Of a stretch of 64,000 nucleotides of DNA, positions 50,485-59,439 are shown piece after piece. Location of the stretch: the NCBI RefSeq assembly GCF_000300005.1, contig NC_018691.1, positions 1,302,001-1,366,000 of the forward strand, read 5' to 3'. The notes beneath the pieces were generated by a model, which made no database searches, was not told where the DNA came from, and saw only the letters and a program-made list of their open reading frames with translations. The position numbers and the translations under genes were made by a program. The stretch comes from Alloalcanivorax dieselolei B5 (GTDB taxonomy: Bacteria > Pseudomonadota > Gammaproteobacteria > Pseudomonadales > Alcanivoracaceae). The number at the start of each line of letters is the position of its first letter. Positions within the stretch are counted from its first letter, which is position 1.

Positions 50485-51123
50485 TCAGTTGGAACCTCCT
50501 CGGTTCAGGCCCTCAATATAACTGCACAGCATGTCCGCCATCGCGCCGGCGTAGCGTGTGATCTCGTCGTCGGTGCGTGGCTTGCCGGAAAACGCCTTAC
50601 CCACCGTGGTCATGGTGGAGGCGATCAGCTCGCTGGCGAGGTCCCGCTCGGGTTCTTCCAGGCCCGGTAGCAGCTCGAGCATAAAGTCGTCGAAGAGGCG
50701 GTCGGTGTCCTGCCGTGCCTCCTTGGCTTCGGGGGCGTCCCGATAGAGAGGCGCGGCGTCCGCCAGGGCCTGACGGACTTCGGCTTCGGCGCATTCGGAG
50801 GCAATGAATGCCTGTACCAGATGGCGCAGCCGTGTCAGGGGGGGCTGTGGCTCGGAGAGGATTTCCTCCAGCATGCGGGCCGAGGCCCGCCACTCATCCA
50901 ACTGCAGCCGGAACAGTATCGCCGCCTTGTTGGGAAAGTACTGATACAGCGATCCCACGCTCACGCCGGCCCGTTCGGCCACTCGCGCGGTGGTGAAGCG
51001 GGCGGCGCCTTCCCGTGCCAAAACCTGAACAGCGGCTTCCAGAACGGACTGCAGGAGCTGTTCCGCACGGGCCTGCTTGGGCTCTTTTCTCGTGGAAATA
51101 CAGTGACCAGGGCGCTTGGCCAT
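50485..51123 (-). CDS. TetR-family regulator
   Basis: 212 aa from ATG 51123 (MAKRPGHCIS). A longer in-frame start lies in the promoter region. HTH: LQSVLEAAVQVLAREGAARFTTARVAERAGVSVGSLYQYFPNKAAIL. The ligand domain is helical with a GLNR tail. Divergent from a methyltransferase gene with 78 bp between, so it likely represses that gene. Confidence 0.9.
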   Translation of the reverse strand: MAKRPGHCISTRKEPKQARAEQLLQSVLEAAVQVLAREGAARFTTARVAERAGVSVGSLYQYFPNKAAILFRLQLDEWRASARMLEEILSEPQPPLTRLRHLVQAFIASECAEAEVRQALADAAPLYRDAPEAKEARQDTDRLFDDFMLELLPGLEEPERDLASELIASTMTTVGKAFSGKPRTDDEITRYAGAMADMLCSYIEGLNRGGSN

Positions 51124-51201
51124 GTGCGGGATCCTGAATGCGAATATCAAAACTGACGAATTGCTCATATATTTTTTAGCACCGCACAACAGGAGAACAC
51201 A

Positions 51202-51855
51202 ATGACTTCCTTAACCACCGCGCCGCTGGAAAATCTGATCAGTCGACTGTTCGCCGAGGCGGACGCCGCCACCAGCCCGGCCCTGCAGACGTTCACCGAC
51301 GAAGAGCGCGCCACTCTCAACAGCAGTAAGGTTCACTATCGCCAGTTGTATGGCCGGTTGAAGGACCTTTGGCTTCCGGTATCGCCGGAAACCGGCCGTT
51401 TGCTTTACATGCTGGTTCGCTCCGCGCATGCCCGTAACATCGTTGAATTCGGGACCTCGTTCGGGTTGTCCACATTGCATCTTGGCGCTGCCCTGCGCGA
51501 TGAAGGCGGTGGCCGTGTTATCTCGACGGAGTTTGAGTCCACGAAGGTCGAGCGGGCCCGGGCTCACGTGACGGAAGCTGGCCTGGATGATCTGATCGAG
51601 ATTCGCGAAGGCGATGCGCTGAATACCCTTTCCATGGGGCTCCCCGAGCAGATCGATCTGCTGGTGCTCGACGGCGCCAAGGCGCTTTACCCGGATATCC
51701 TCGACTTGGTCGAGTCGCGCCTGGGCCCTGGCGCCTGGATCGTCGCGGACGATGCGGACAAGTGCCCGGACTACATCGAGCGCATCCGCAACGATCCGTC
51801 CTACCTGTCCGTACCTTTCGCCGAGGATATCGAACTCAGCATGAAGCTGGCCTGA
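51202..51855 (+). CDS. Class I SAM-dependent O-methyltransferase
   Basis: 217 aa. Motif I VEFGTSFGLSTLHLGAAL, an acidic strand in VISTEFESTKVERARAHV, and LVLDGAKALYPDILDLVESRLGPGAWIVADD as in catechol O-methyltransferase-like (Methyltransf_24/O-MT) proteins. Substrate unknown. ACAGGAGAAC precedes the ATG. It directly follows the divergent TetR. Confidence 0.9.
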   Translation: MTSLTTAPLENLISRLFAEADAATSPALQTFTDEERATLNSSKVHYRQLYGRLKDLWLPVSPETGRLLYMLVRSAHARNIVEFGTSFGLSTLHLGAALRDEGGGRVISTEFESTKVERARAHVTEAGLDDLIEIREGDALNTLSMGLPEQIDLLVLDGAKALYPDILDLVESRLGPGAWIVADDADKCPDYIERIRNDPSYLSVPFAEDIELSMKLA

Positions 51856-51863
51856 TGGCCCAT

Positions 51864-52142
51864 GGTCACAGCGTCGCGGGGCTGGTCAGGAGCAAGGCAC
51901 TGGAAGCAGGCCTGCCAGGGACGGTGTACCACGCCATTGCCGACCCGGCCGTCCGGTTACGTGACATCGCCGGCAAGATCGCCGACCGGCTCGGCCTGCC
52001 GGCGGAGCATTTCGGTGGCTTCGCCAGGATGGTCGGTGCCCATCTGGCCGCTTCTTCGGTGTTGATCCGTGAGGCACTGGGCTGGACGCCCGTTGGCCCG
52101 ACCCTCATGGAGAACCTGGACGAGCCGGGTTATGTCGTCTGA
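51864..52142 (+). pseudogene. C-terminal remnant of an epimerase/SDR-extended gene
   Basis: Frame HSVAGLVRSKALEAGLPGTVYHAIADPAVRLRDIAGKIADRLGLPAEHFGGFARMVGAHLAASSVLIREALGWTPVGPTLMENLDEPGYV matches the substrate-domain end of NAD-dependent epimerase/dehydratase-type proteins. The Rossmann half is missing, and the reading frame starts within a few bases of the methyltransferase stop. A start at 51855 could still express it. Confidence 0.75.
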
Positions 52143-52173
52143 GAAATACGAGCCGGGCTCTGGCTGCTTTCCT

Positions 52174-53067
52174 TCAGCCCTCAAGCCCCCACCGCCGTGA
52201 ATCCTGCTCAAAATTCTCGATCAACAATTCAGTGAGCACTCGGATCTTGCGGGCGGGATGCTGGCCCGGCGGCCGGATGACATAGGCGCCGGCCGGCGGG
52301 GGCGGGTGGTTGGTCATGATCGGTACCAGCGCGCCGGAGGCTACGTGTTCATGGGTGAGGCAATCGGGCAGGTAGCCGATGCCGATCCCGGCTACCGCGG
52401 CGGCCACCAGGGCGATGCCGTTGTCGGCCTTGAAGTTGCCTTGCGGGCGCACGGCGATGATCTTGTCGCCGTCCATGAGTTGCCAGGCCTCGGTGCCCTG
52501 CATGAGGGCCTGATGGGTGAGCAGCTCGTCAGGTGTCTCGGGCGCGCCATGCGCCTTGATATAGTCCGGGCTGGCGACGAGCTTGCCGTAGATCGGGCCG
52601 ACCCGTCTTGCGATCAGGTCCGAGTCCTGAAGATAGCCCACCCGGATCGCGCAGTCGTATCCCTCCGCGATCAGATCCACGAAGCGGTCGCTGTAGCTGG
52701 TGTGAATATGAAGTTGCGGATGACGCCGCGCCATTTCCGCGAGTACCGGGGCGAAGTGCGTTGGGCCGAATGAGAGTGGCACGGTGACTCGCAAGCGTCC
52801 GCGAAGGTCGCCGGCGGGCAGGAGCGTTTCCTTGGCCACGTCGATTTCTGCGCAAACCCGCGCCGCATAGTCCCGGAAGGTTATCCCGGCTTCGGTGAGC
52901 GCGGCGCCACGGGTGGTGCGTGCCAGAAGCTGGACACCCAGTTCCGCTTCAAGTCGCAACAGCCGCCGGCTGACGATGGACTTGGAGACACCGAGTCGGC
53001 GCGCGGCGGGTGACACGCCGCCGGCATCCGCGACTTCCACGAAGGTCCGTAGCTCTTCGATGTTCAC
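52174..53067 (-). CDS. LysR-family transcriptional regulator
   Basis: 297 aa. N-terminal HTH MNIEELRTFVEVADAGGVSPAARRLGVSKSIVSRRLLRLEAELGVQLLARTTRGAALTEAG and a periplasmic-binding-like effector domain (SFGPTHFAPVLAEMARRHPQLHIHTSYSDRFVDLIAEGYDCAIRVG). Divergent from the isochorismatase/hydrolase operon and most likely its regulator. A scrap of a paralogous gene (KIIA region) is found at 55452. Confidence 0.92.
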   Translation of the reverse strand: MNIEELRTFVEVADAGGVSPAARRLGVSKSIVSRRLLRLEAELGVQLLARTTRGAALTEAGITFRDYAARVCAEIDVAKETLLPAGDLRGRLRVTVPLSFGPTHFAPVLAEMARRHPQLHIHTSYSDRFVDLIAEGYDCAIRVGYLQDSDLIARRVGPIYGKLVASPDYIKAHGAPETPDELLTHQALMQGTEAWQLMDGDKIIAVRPQGNFKADNGIALVAAAVAGIGIGYLPDCLTHEHVASGALVPIMTNHPPPPAGAYVIRPPGQHPARKIRVLTELLIENFEQDSRRWGLEG

Positions 53068-53219
53068 TTTGGTGTTCCTCTTTGCGCGACACAGCGTAGC
53101 AGAATGGAACGCTACCGCGTGATCAATGGCAATGCCAGTATCGGCTTCGACATCGCCGCAGCCGGCGCCTGTCTCCCGGAAAATTCATCTTACTCATACT
53201 GGCAGCAGAGGATGTATTC

Positions 53220-53873
53220 ATGACCTTCCGCAACGGCCTTGATTCACTTCTTCGTCCCGAAGATTCCGTACTGGTTCTGATCGACCACCAGCCTTACCAG
53301 CTCGCGAACCTGAACAGCCACGATCCACAAGCTGTGGTCAACAATACGACCGCGCTGGCAAAGTTGGCAAAAGCCTTCAATGTTCCGACCATTCTCACCA
53401 GCGTGATCGCGGCGCGCGGTGGACTTCTCTTCAAGCAGATCACCGACGTATTTCCGGATCAGGACGTCATCGACCGCACCTGGGTGAACACCTGGCAGGA
53501 CGAGAAGGTGGTGAACCTGGTCAAGGCGACCGGTCGCAAGCAGCTGATCATCGCCGGCCTGTGGACCGAGGTCTGCGTCGCAATGCCTGTCATCCAGGCC
53601 GCCGGTGAAGGCTGGGACGTGACCGTGATCACCGACGCGTCGGGCGGGATTTCGAAGGAGTGTCACGAAGTTGCCATCCAGCGAATGATCGCGGCCGGCG
53701 CGAACGTGATGACGGTGATGGCGCTCGCTGGCGAATGGCAACGCGATTGGGCACGCACCGAACATGTCGAGGAACTGACCGAGATTCTCATTGAGCACTT
53801 CAGTGGCAGCGGCATCGCCTATCTTTGGGAGCAACAATTGCTCAACACGCCGGTGCCGAGCGACGCCGGCTAA
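53220..53873 (+). CDS. Isochorismatase-family hydrolase (YcaC-like)
   Basis: 217 aa. The catalytic triad is indicated by the Asp in VLVLIDHQPYQ, a Lys in the 80s-100s segment, and Cys in AGLWTEVCVAMPV. It is closest to the YcaC-like cysteine hydrolases, whose substrates are often unknown. First gene of a three-gene operon with an alpha/beta hydrolase (30 bp on) and a second isochorismatase-like gene. Confidence 0.9.
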   Translation: MTFRNGLDSLLRPEDSVLVLIDHQPYQLANLNSHDPQAVVNNTTALAKLAKAFNVPTILTSVIAARGGLLFKQITDVFPDQDVIDRTWVNTWQDEKVVNLVKATGRKQLIIAGLWTEVCVAMPVIQAAGEGWDVTVITDASGGISKECHEVAIQRMIAAGANVMTVMALAGEWQRDWARTEHVEELTEILIEHFSGSGIAYLWEQQLLNTPVPSDAG

Positions 53874-53903
53874 TCCGAATCACGCGACCAGGAGGACGCC
53901 GCC

Positions 53904-54737
53904 ATGGCGACCATCACCTCTCAGGACGGTACCCGCATTTTTTACAAGGACTGGGGACCGAAAGACGCTCAGCCTATCGTTTTCCATCACGGTTGGCCGT
54001 TGTCATCGGACGACTGGGACAACCAGATGCTGTTCTTCCTCTCTCAGGGCTACCGCGTCGTCGCCTTCGACCGGCGCGGGCACGGCCGTTCCGACCAGAC
54101 CGACACCGGCAACGACATGGACACCTATGCCGCCGATACCTCCGATCTGGTGAAGGCGCTTGATCTTCGCAACGCCATCCATGTCGGGCACTCCACCGGC
54201 GGTGGTGTGGTCGCCCGTTATGTGGCCCGGGCAGAGCCGGGCCGTGTGGCCAAGGCGGTGCTGATCGGCTCGGTGACGCCGGTCATGCTGCAGTCGGCTG
54301 CTAACCCTGAAGGCACCCCCATGGAAGTGTTTGACGGCTTCCGCAGTGCCTTGGTATCCAACCGCGCCCAGTTCTTCCGCGACATATCCACGGGGCCGTT
54401 CTATGGCTTCAATCGCGAAGGCGCTGAAATCAGCCAGGGCCTGATTGACAACTGGTGGCGCCAGGGCATGGCGGGCGGCGCCAAGGCCCAGTACGACTCC
54501 ATCCAGGCGTTCTCGGAAACCGACTTCACCGAGGATCTTCAAGCCATCGAGATCCCGGTGTTGATCCTGCATGGCGAAGACGACCAGGTGGTGCCGATCG
54601 CGGCCTCCGCTCACAAGGCGATCAAGCCGCTGCCCAACGGCACACTCAAGACCTATCCCGATCTGTCCCACGGCCTGTTCGCCACCCATCCTGACCAGGT
54701 CAACGCTGATCTGCTCGAGTTTATACGCGCTGAATAG
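53904..54737 (+). CDS. Alpha/beta hydrolase (chloroperoxidase/esterase-like)
   Basis: 277 aa. Oxyanion region FHHGWPLSSDDWDNQM, nucleophile motif VGHSTGGGVV (Ser in GHSTG), acid in LILHGEDDQVVPI and His in YPDLSHGLF complete the triad. This is the family of cofactor-free chloroperoxidase-like esterases. AGGAGGACGCC precedes the ATG. Operon partner of two isochorismatase-type hydrolases. Confidence 0.93.
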   Translation: MATITSQDGTRIFYKDWGPKDAQPIVFHHGWPLSSDDWDNQMLFFLSQGYRVVAFDRRGHGRSDQTDTGNDMDTYAADTSDLVKALDLRNAIHVGHSTGGGVVARYVARAEPGRVAKAVLIGSVTPVMLQSAANPEGTPMEVFDGFRSALVSNRAQFFRDISTGPFYGFNREGAEISQGLIDNWWRQGMAGGAKAQYDSIQAFSETDFTEDLQAIEIPVLILHGEDDQVVPIAASAHKAIKPLPNGTLKTYPDLSHGLFATHPDQVNADLLEFIRAE

Positions 54738-54751
54738 AGAGAGCTTTACCC

Positions 54752-55372
54752 ATGGCAAGTGAAACGATCCGTAATCCCCACACCGACCAACTGCTGACCC
54801 CGGAAAACTCAGCGTTGATCATCATCGACTACCAACCGATTCAGGTGTCGTCGATCCGCTCAATGCCATGCGACGAGCTGGTCTTCAACATCACCAGCGT
54901 CGCCAAGGCGGCGGTCAACTACGACCTGCCGATCGTCCACTCCACCGTCAACGTCGCGACTGGGCGCAACAAACCGCCGATTCAGGAACTGCAAGACGTG
55001 CTCGGCCATCTGCCGACCTACGATCGCACCTCCATCAACAGTTGGGAGGACGCCGGGTTCAAGGAAGCGGTCAAATCCATCGGGCGCAAGAAGCTGATCA
55101 TGACCGCGCTCTGGACCGAGGCGTGCCTGACCTTCCCGGCACTGGACGCCGTCCAGGAAGGCTATGAGGTTTACGTGCCTGTCGATGCGGTCGGCGGTAC
55201 TTCGCTGGCCGCCCACGAGGCCGCGCTGCGTCGAATGGAACAGGCCGGCGTGAAACTCATCAGCCGCGTGCAGATGTACTGCGAACTCCAGCGCGACTGG
55301 TCGCGCGAGGCGACGGTGCCGGGTTTTATGGGTGTCTTCGACAACTTCGATGGTTTCAATGTCGAAAGGTGA
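54752..55372 (+). CDS. Isochorismatase-family hydrolase (second copy)
   Basis: 206 aa. Paralogous in design to the protein at 53220: LIIIDYQPIQVSS (catalytic Asp), TALWTEACLTFPAL (Cys) and the C-terminal LQRDWSREATV motif, but with low direct identity by eye. Follows the alpha/beta hydrolase by 14 bp. The two enzymes may act in series or as alternatives on amide/ester substrates. Confidence 0.9.
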   Translation: MASETIRNPHTDQLLTPENSALIIIDYQPIQVSSIRSMPCDELVFNITSVAKAAVNYDLPIVHSTVNVATGRNKPPIQELQDVLGHLPTYDRTSINSWEDAGFKEAVKSIGRKKLIMTALWTEACLTFPALDAVQEGYEVYVPVDAVGGTSLAAHEAALRRMEQAGVKLISRVQMYCELQRDWSREATVPGFMGVFDNFDGFNVER

Positions 55373-55451
55373 ACTGAACTGGGGTCAGGTCTGAATGGCA
55401 CTTACTTAGTCGATAAGGCCTTGATCCAGAAATAAAAAAGCTGATCCAATG

Positions 55452-55500
55452 GCGGCGATGATCTTGTCGCCATCCATTAGTTGCCGGGCTTCGGTGCCTT
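55452..55500 (-). pseudogene. Short remnant of a LysR-type gene
   Basis: Read on the minus strand this segment matches GTEAWQLMDGDKIIAV of the LysR protein at 52174 with few changes (GTEARQLMDGDKIIAA). It underlies the last codons of the AraC gene, so the AraC C-terminus (KAPKPGN) is borrowed from the remnant. Confidence 0.7.
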
Positions 55501-56427
55501 GTCGGCTCCGTTCTCAGATAGCTCGCCGGCTGAGTTGTCCCGGGCGTAGCGGGCGGGCGGGACTCCGACATGGCGATTGAAGGCTACGCTAAAGGTGCTG
55601 GCGGAACTGTAGCCCACCTGTTCGGCGACGTCAGCGATGCGTGCTTGTTCCCTGCGCAGTAAATCCTTGGCCAGGGCCATGCGCCAGGCAAGCAGGTATT
55701 CCATTGGCGCCATGCCCATCACGCGGCGGAATCGCTCGTAGAACGCGGATCGGGAGAGCATCGCCTCATTCGCCAGTTGCGCGACCGTCCAGGGCTGATC
55801 GGGGCTCTCGTGCATCCGGCGGATGGCGACGGCGAGGCGCTCGTCGGTCAGGCCGCGCAGTAGCCCGGGGGATGTGTCCGTCTTTCCTTCGCAGCGAAGC
55901 GCTTCGATGAGCAGGACTTCCAGCAGATGTTCCAGAACCACATCACGTGCCGGTCGTTGCGCGCGCGCCTCATCGCTGACCAGTTGCATGAGGGTGGCCA
56001 GCCGGTTCACCCCCTGAACGTGTAGAAGCTTCGGGAGCAGCGACGCGAGCAGAGCCGCATCCGGGGAGCGAAACACACAGTAGCCCACCAGCAGGTGAAC
56101 ATCGGCGGGGGCGTCCGGGCTGCCGAGCCGGTGTTCACCATCGGCCAGCATGACGGGCGCATCAACGATGTCTTCGACGCTGGTAGGGGAGCGGCTCGAC
56201 ATGGTGAAGTTATACGCCGAGGGGATGAGCACGAAATCTCCCTTCTTGAGGACGATCTCGTCGTGTTGGTCGGCTTCGAGACGGCACTCGCCCTCGAGAA
56301 GGGCGCAGTAGAAGGGGCGCCCGACCTCGGTGCGGTGGACGCGCCAACGCCCCGCGCCGCTGGCCTGTTTCGAGAAGGGCGCAGTGGGTTGAAGCAGCGT
56401 GACGATTTGAGCGAGCGGATCAATCAA
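55477..56427 (-). CDS. AraC-family regulator with cupin sensor domain
   Basis: 316 aa from TTG 56427. An ATG at 56529 would crowd the divergent aldo-keto reductase promoter. N-terminal cupin_6 (RWRVHRTEVGRPFYCALLEGECRLEADQHDEIVLKKGDFVLIPSAYNFTM), C-terminal double HTH (WTVAQLANEAMLSRSAFYERFRRVMGMAPMEYLLAWRMALAKDLL and IADVAEQVGYSSASTFSVAFNRHVGVPPARYAR). The last ~10 residues derive from a LysR remnant. Likely activator of the divergent aldo-keto reductase gene. Confidence 0.85.
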   Translation of the reverse strand: MIDPLAQIVTLLQPTAPFSKQASGAGRWRVHRTEVGRPFYCALLEGECRLEADQHDEIVLKKGDFVLIPSAYNFTMSSRSPTSVEDIVDAPVMLADGEHRLGSPDAPADVHLLVGYCVFRSPDAALLASLLPKLLHVQGVNRLATLMQLVSDEARAQRPARDVVLEHLLEVLLIEALRCEGKTDTSPGLLRGLTDERLAVAIRRMHESPDQPWTVAQLANEAMLSRSAFYERFRRVMGMAPMEYLLAWRMALAKDLLRREQARIADVAEQVGYSSASTFSVAFNRHVGVPPARYARDNSAGELSENGADKAPKPGN

Positions 56428-56546
56428 TTCAGGACATATGCCAATAAAATGTGGACTCTCGATTGTAGGGCGTCCGGCCTTGCTTTGCCATACTCGTTGC
56501 CTGTCGCCACTGGGCAACCTTTCTTCCATCGCGCAAGGAGAACCAC

Positions 56547-57590
56547 ATGCAATACCGCAATCTTGGCCGTACCGGCATCCAGGTCAGCCCTTATTGTCTG
56601 GGGACGATGATGTTCGGGGGGATGGCCAACGCCGATCACGACGAGTGTGTGCGCATGATCCACAAGGCGCTCGATTTCGGCATCAACTTCATCGACACAG
56701 CCGACGCCTACCACCAGGGTGAATCCGAAGAGATCGTTGGTAAGGCGCTGAAAGGGCGACGGGACGACGTGGTGCTCGCCACCAAGGCGTCTCTGCCGAT
56801 GGGCGATGACCCCAACCGCCGTGGCGGGTCGCGGCGCTGGTTGACCCGCGCGGTCGAAGACGCGCTGCGTCGCCTGCGGACTGATCATATCGACCTGTTT
56901 CAGATTCATCGGTTGGCGCCGGATACCGACATTGAGGAAACCCTGTCGGCGCTCAGCGACTTGATGCGCGAGGGCAAGGTGCGCGCCATCGGTGCCTCCA
57001 CCGTTCCCGCTTCCGACATTGTGGAAGCGCAATGGGTGGCCGAGCGACGCGGGCTGGCCCGTTTCCGCACCGAGCAGCCACCGTATTCCATTTTGAATCG
57101 GTCGATCGAGCGGGAAGTGCTGCCCACCTGCCAGCGCTATGGCATGGGCGTGATGGCATGGAGTCCGCTGGCCAAGGGCATGTTGACCGGCAAGTACCGC
57201 AAGGGCAGGGAGCAGCCGGACTCGTTGCGCGTGCAATATTTCCCCAAGGCGATGTCCGACGCGGCGAGCCTCGAGGCGGTGGAGCGGCTTATCCCGCTGG
57301 CTGAGAGCGCTGGCCTGTCGTTGACGCACATGGCGTTGGCGTTTGTAGTGACGCATCCGGCGATCACATCGGCCATCATCGGCCCCCGAACCCCCGGGCA
57401 ACTTGATGATCTGCTTGACGGCGCGCAAGTGCGGTTGAGCGATGAGATTCTTGACCGGATTGACGACATCGTCCCGCCGGGTGTCGATCTGGCGCCACTG
57501 GAGAGAGCCGCCTACATACCACCGGCGATCGCGCGGACGTCTCTGCGCCGTCGTGCGAGCCCGGATCGCGCGGTTGTGTCTTCGGGGTGA
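56547..57590 (+). CDS. Aldo/keto reductase
   Basis: 347 aa. (alpha/beta)8 NADPH-dependent reductase with GTMMFGGMANADHDECVRMIHKALDFGINFIDTADAYHQGESEEIVGKALKGRRDDVVLATKAS, containing the catalytic Asp, Tyr and Lys, and DLFQIHRL with the His. The C-terminal cofactor pattern includes AIIGPRTPGQLDD. Preceded by AAGGAG. Divergent from the AraC regulator, which probably controls it. Confidence 0.93.
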   Translation: MQYRNLGRTGIQVSPYCLGTMMFGGMANADHDECVRMIHKALDFGINFIDTADAYHQGESEEIVGKALKGRRDDVVLATKASLPMGDDPNRRGGSRRWLTRAVEDALRRLRTDHIDLFQIHRLAPDTDIEETLSALSDLMREGKVRAIGASTVPASDIVEAQWVAERRGLARFRTEQPPYSILNRSIEREVLPTCQRYGMGVMAWSPLAKGMLTGKYRKGREQPDSLRVQYFPKAMSDAASLEAVERLIPLAESAGLSLTHMALAFVVTHPAITSAIIGPRTPGQLDDLLDGAQVRLSDEILDRIDDIVPPGVDLAPLERAAYIPPAIARTSLRRRASPDRAVVSSG

Positions 57591-57615
57591 AATGGGCAGG
57601 TCTTGCCTGTTGCCT

Positions 57616-58869
57616 TTAATCGAAAATGGAAGGGGATAGGAGCGTCGCTCTTGCCAGGTACTCGATATCACCGGCGTCCATGCCCGCCATCGAGAACTCG
57701 GCTTTCCAGCTGGCTTCCACGGTCCGCCGCAGAGCATTGGTGCACTCGGCGGCTTCGTTATCGCCGAGGCCGAATCGTTCGGCCTGGCTGAGCGCGTTCT
57801 TGAGGTTTGCCGCGCGGCCCTGGTCACCGACGACCATGGCCAGGTCCGCTGAGTAGCCCAGCCGGGGTTGGGGGCAGACGTCGTAAGCCGGTGTCAGGTC
57901 GAGAACGTGGCCGTCCCAGAAGCAGGCATGATTGCGAGCGTGGTCGTCGGTGTTGCCGATCAGGATATTGAAGACCATGCGTTGGAAGAGTTCACGGCCG
58001 TCGCGTTCGAAGTTCCGGGCGTATTTGCGCAGCAGGTCGGCCAGCTCCAGGTAGCTGGCGTGGCCGGCGCGCACCGCGTATTCGTCCAGATCCAGCAATG
58101 TCATGGCGCTGAGCATATGGCGGCGGGTCACCGTGCCGTTGGTGGCGGTCTGCCGGTCGAAACGGCGGACCAGCAGAATGTCCTTGCCGGCGACCTTGAG
58201 CATGTCAACGTCGGCCACGTTCAAACCGGCCCGGGCCGCCAGTTTCATCGCACCGGCTTCCGCCGCGATCATGTTGAGGGTGTCGCTGCTGGAACTGAAC
58301 TTCGCCACCCAGAAGTCGCCATCCTGCTGGAACAGCACCTTGGGCCGGGCGCCGCCAATGCTGGTGCCGTGGTTGAGGGCGGCGTCCAGTTTCTCGTCCA
58401 GCTCTTCGCCGCGCTCCATCTTCTCCGCGGCCTTGAGGGCGTCTTCCAGCGGGCTTGTGTGTCTGGGGAGCGGTGAATAGACATGGGGCGATTCCGACGT
58501 ATCCAGGGCGCCGATCCGGTCGGAGCCGGCGCCAAGCAGATAGTCGATCTCGCCCGGCTCACTTTCCCGGGGGCTGTTGGCCTGGGCGATGGTCTTCGCG
58601 ATTTCTCTCTGAATGATGCGCCGACCCCAGGCGTCCGGAGCCGCATCGCGCAGGGCGCCACTCAGTTCGTTTTCGAGCGTATAGGGATCACCGGTCAACT
58701 CGCCCAGGGGGCGGCCGGGAATGGAGAGCGGCATGGCGTCCGGCCGGGCGAGATAGCTCTTGCCGTAACGGAATACGTATTCGACGCCATCCCAGGCCAC
58801 CACGCCGCACACCACCGGTTCGGTCAGGCCTGGGAGGAAGACCCAGATATACGCCTTGTCAGAAATCAT
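57616..58869 (-). CDS. hipA: HipA-type serine/threonine kinase toxin
   Basis: 417 aa from ATG 58869, overlapping hipB by 11 bp. The N-terminal HipA_N subdomain and the kinase-like HipA_C with GNTDDHARNHACFWDG (catalytic Asp/Asn) and LTPAYDVCP (Mg-binding Asp) are intact. HipA phosphorylates aminoacyl-tRNA synthetases (GltX in E. coli), causing dormancy. HipB sequesters it on DNA. The longer in-frame start reaches back into hipB and is rejected. Confidence 0.93.
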   Translation of the reverse strand: MISDKAYIWVFLPGLTEPVVCGVVAWDGVEYVFRYGKSYLARPDAMPLSIPGRPLGELTGDPYTLENELSGALRDAAPDAWGRRIIQREIAKTIAQANSPRESEPGEIDYLLGAGSDRIGALDTSESPHVYSPLPRHTSPLEDALKAAEKMERGEELDEKLDAALNHGTSIGGARPKVLFQQDGDFWVAKFSSSSDTLNMIAAEAGAMKLAARAGLNVADVDMLKVAGKDILLVRRFDRQTATNGTVTRRHMLSAMTLLDLDEYAVRAGHASYLELADLLRKYARNFERDGRELFQRMVFNILIGNTDDHARNHACFWDGHVLDLTPAYDVCPQPRLGYSADLAMVVGDQGRAANLKNALSQAERFGLGDNEAAECTNALRRTVEASWKAEFSMAGMDAGDIEYLARATLLSPSIFD

Positions 58870-59224
58870 TATCGATCTCCTCGGGGCGAATCCGTCGCTT
58901 GCTGGCGGCGCGGCGGAACCGGGGCAGGCTCTCGCCGACACGGAAGTGTCCCTTTGCCGCCGAACCGTCCGGCTTGGGCAGTGTTGCCAGCAAGGGCAGA
59001 TCGAGCAGCCAGAGTGCGGCCACCACCAGGCCGACGCCTACGTTGGGATCACCTTTTTCCATGGCGCTGACGTGACGCCGGTCCACGTCACCCAGGCGCT
59101 GGCCGAGGTCGGTTTGGGACCAGCCTCTTTCCTTACGCGCCGCGGCAATCAACGCGCCGGTTTCGCACAGGGCGTCGCGGATCTGGGCTTTGCGGTGGAT
59201 GGGGGAGTCGACTGTTTTCGGCAT
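58859..59224 (-). CDS. hipB: HipB-type antitoxin
   Basis: 121 aa. XRE HTH: GALIAAARKERGWSQTDLGQRLGDVDRRHVSAMEKGDPNVGVGLVVAALWLLDL. It neutralises HipA and represses the operon. Two inverted repeats built on GTAC (59236-59262 and 59299-59328) lie directly upstream of its start and are plausible HipB operators. Confidence 0.92.
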   Translation of the reverse strand: MPKTVDSPIHRKAQIRDALCETGALIAAARKERGWSQTDLGQRLGDVDRRHVSAMEKGDPNVGVGLVVAALWLLDLPLLATLPKPDGSAAKGHFRVGESLPRFRRAASKRRIRPEEIDNDF

Positions 59225-59235
59225 TGGACGTTAAA

Positions 59236-59328
59236 CCGTACAAAAAAGGGTTAAATGTACGGTATGGTGTGCATGGTATCTGGTCAAGCCTTTAAATAGC
59301 ATAATGTACAAATAAATGTACATTATGC
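59236..59328. promoter_or_regulatory. Paired hipBA operator palindromes
   Basis: CCGTAC (59236) and GTACGG (59257) form one inverted repeat. GCATAATGTAC (59299) and GTACATTATGC (59318) form a second, with a perfect 11-bp arm and 8-bp spacer. AT-rich promoter elements lie between. These fit HipB cooperative binding. Confidence 0.65.
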
Positions 59329-59439
59329 TTTATTATGTACCGCTTAGGGTACATATCTTTAATCGAAAGTGGGGGCACACCTTATGAGGGCTATTCTGAA
59401 CAGCGGGTTCGTCGCTTATTGGTAAGGGTTGGGGGGATC

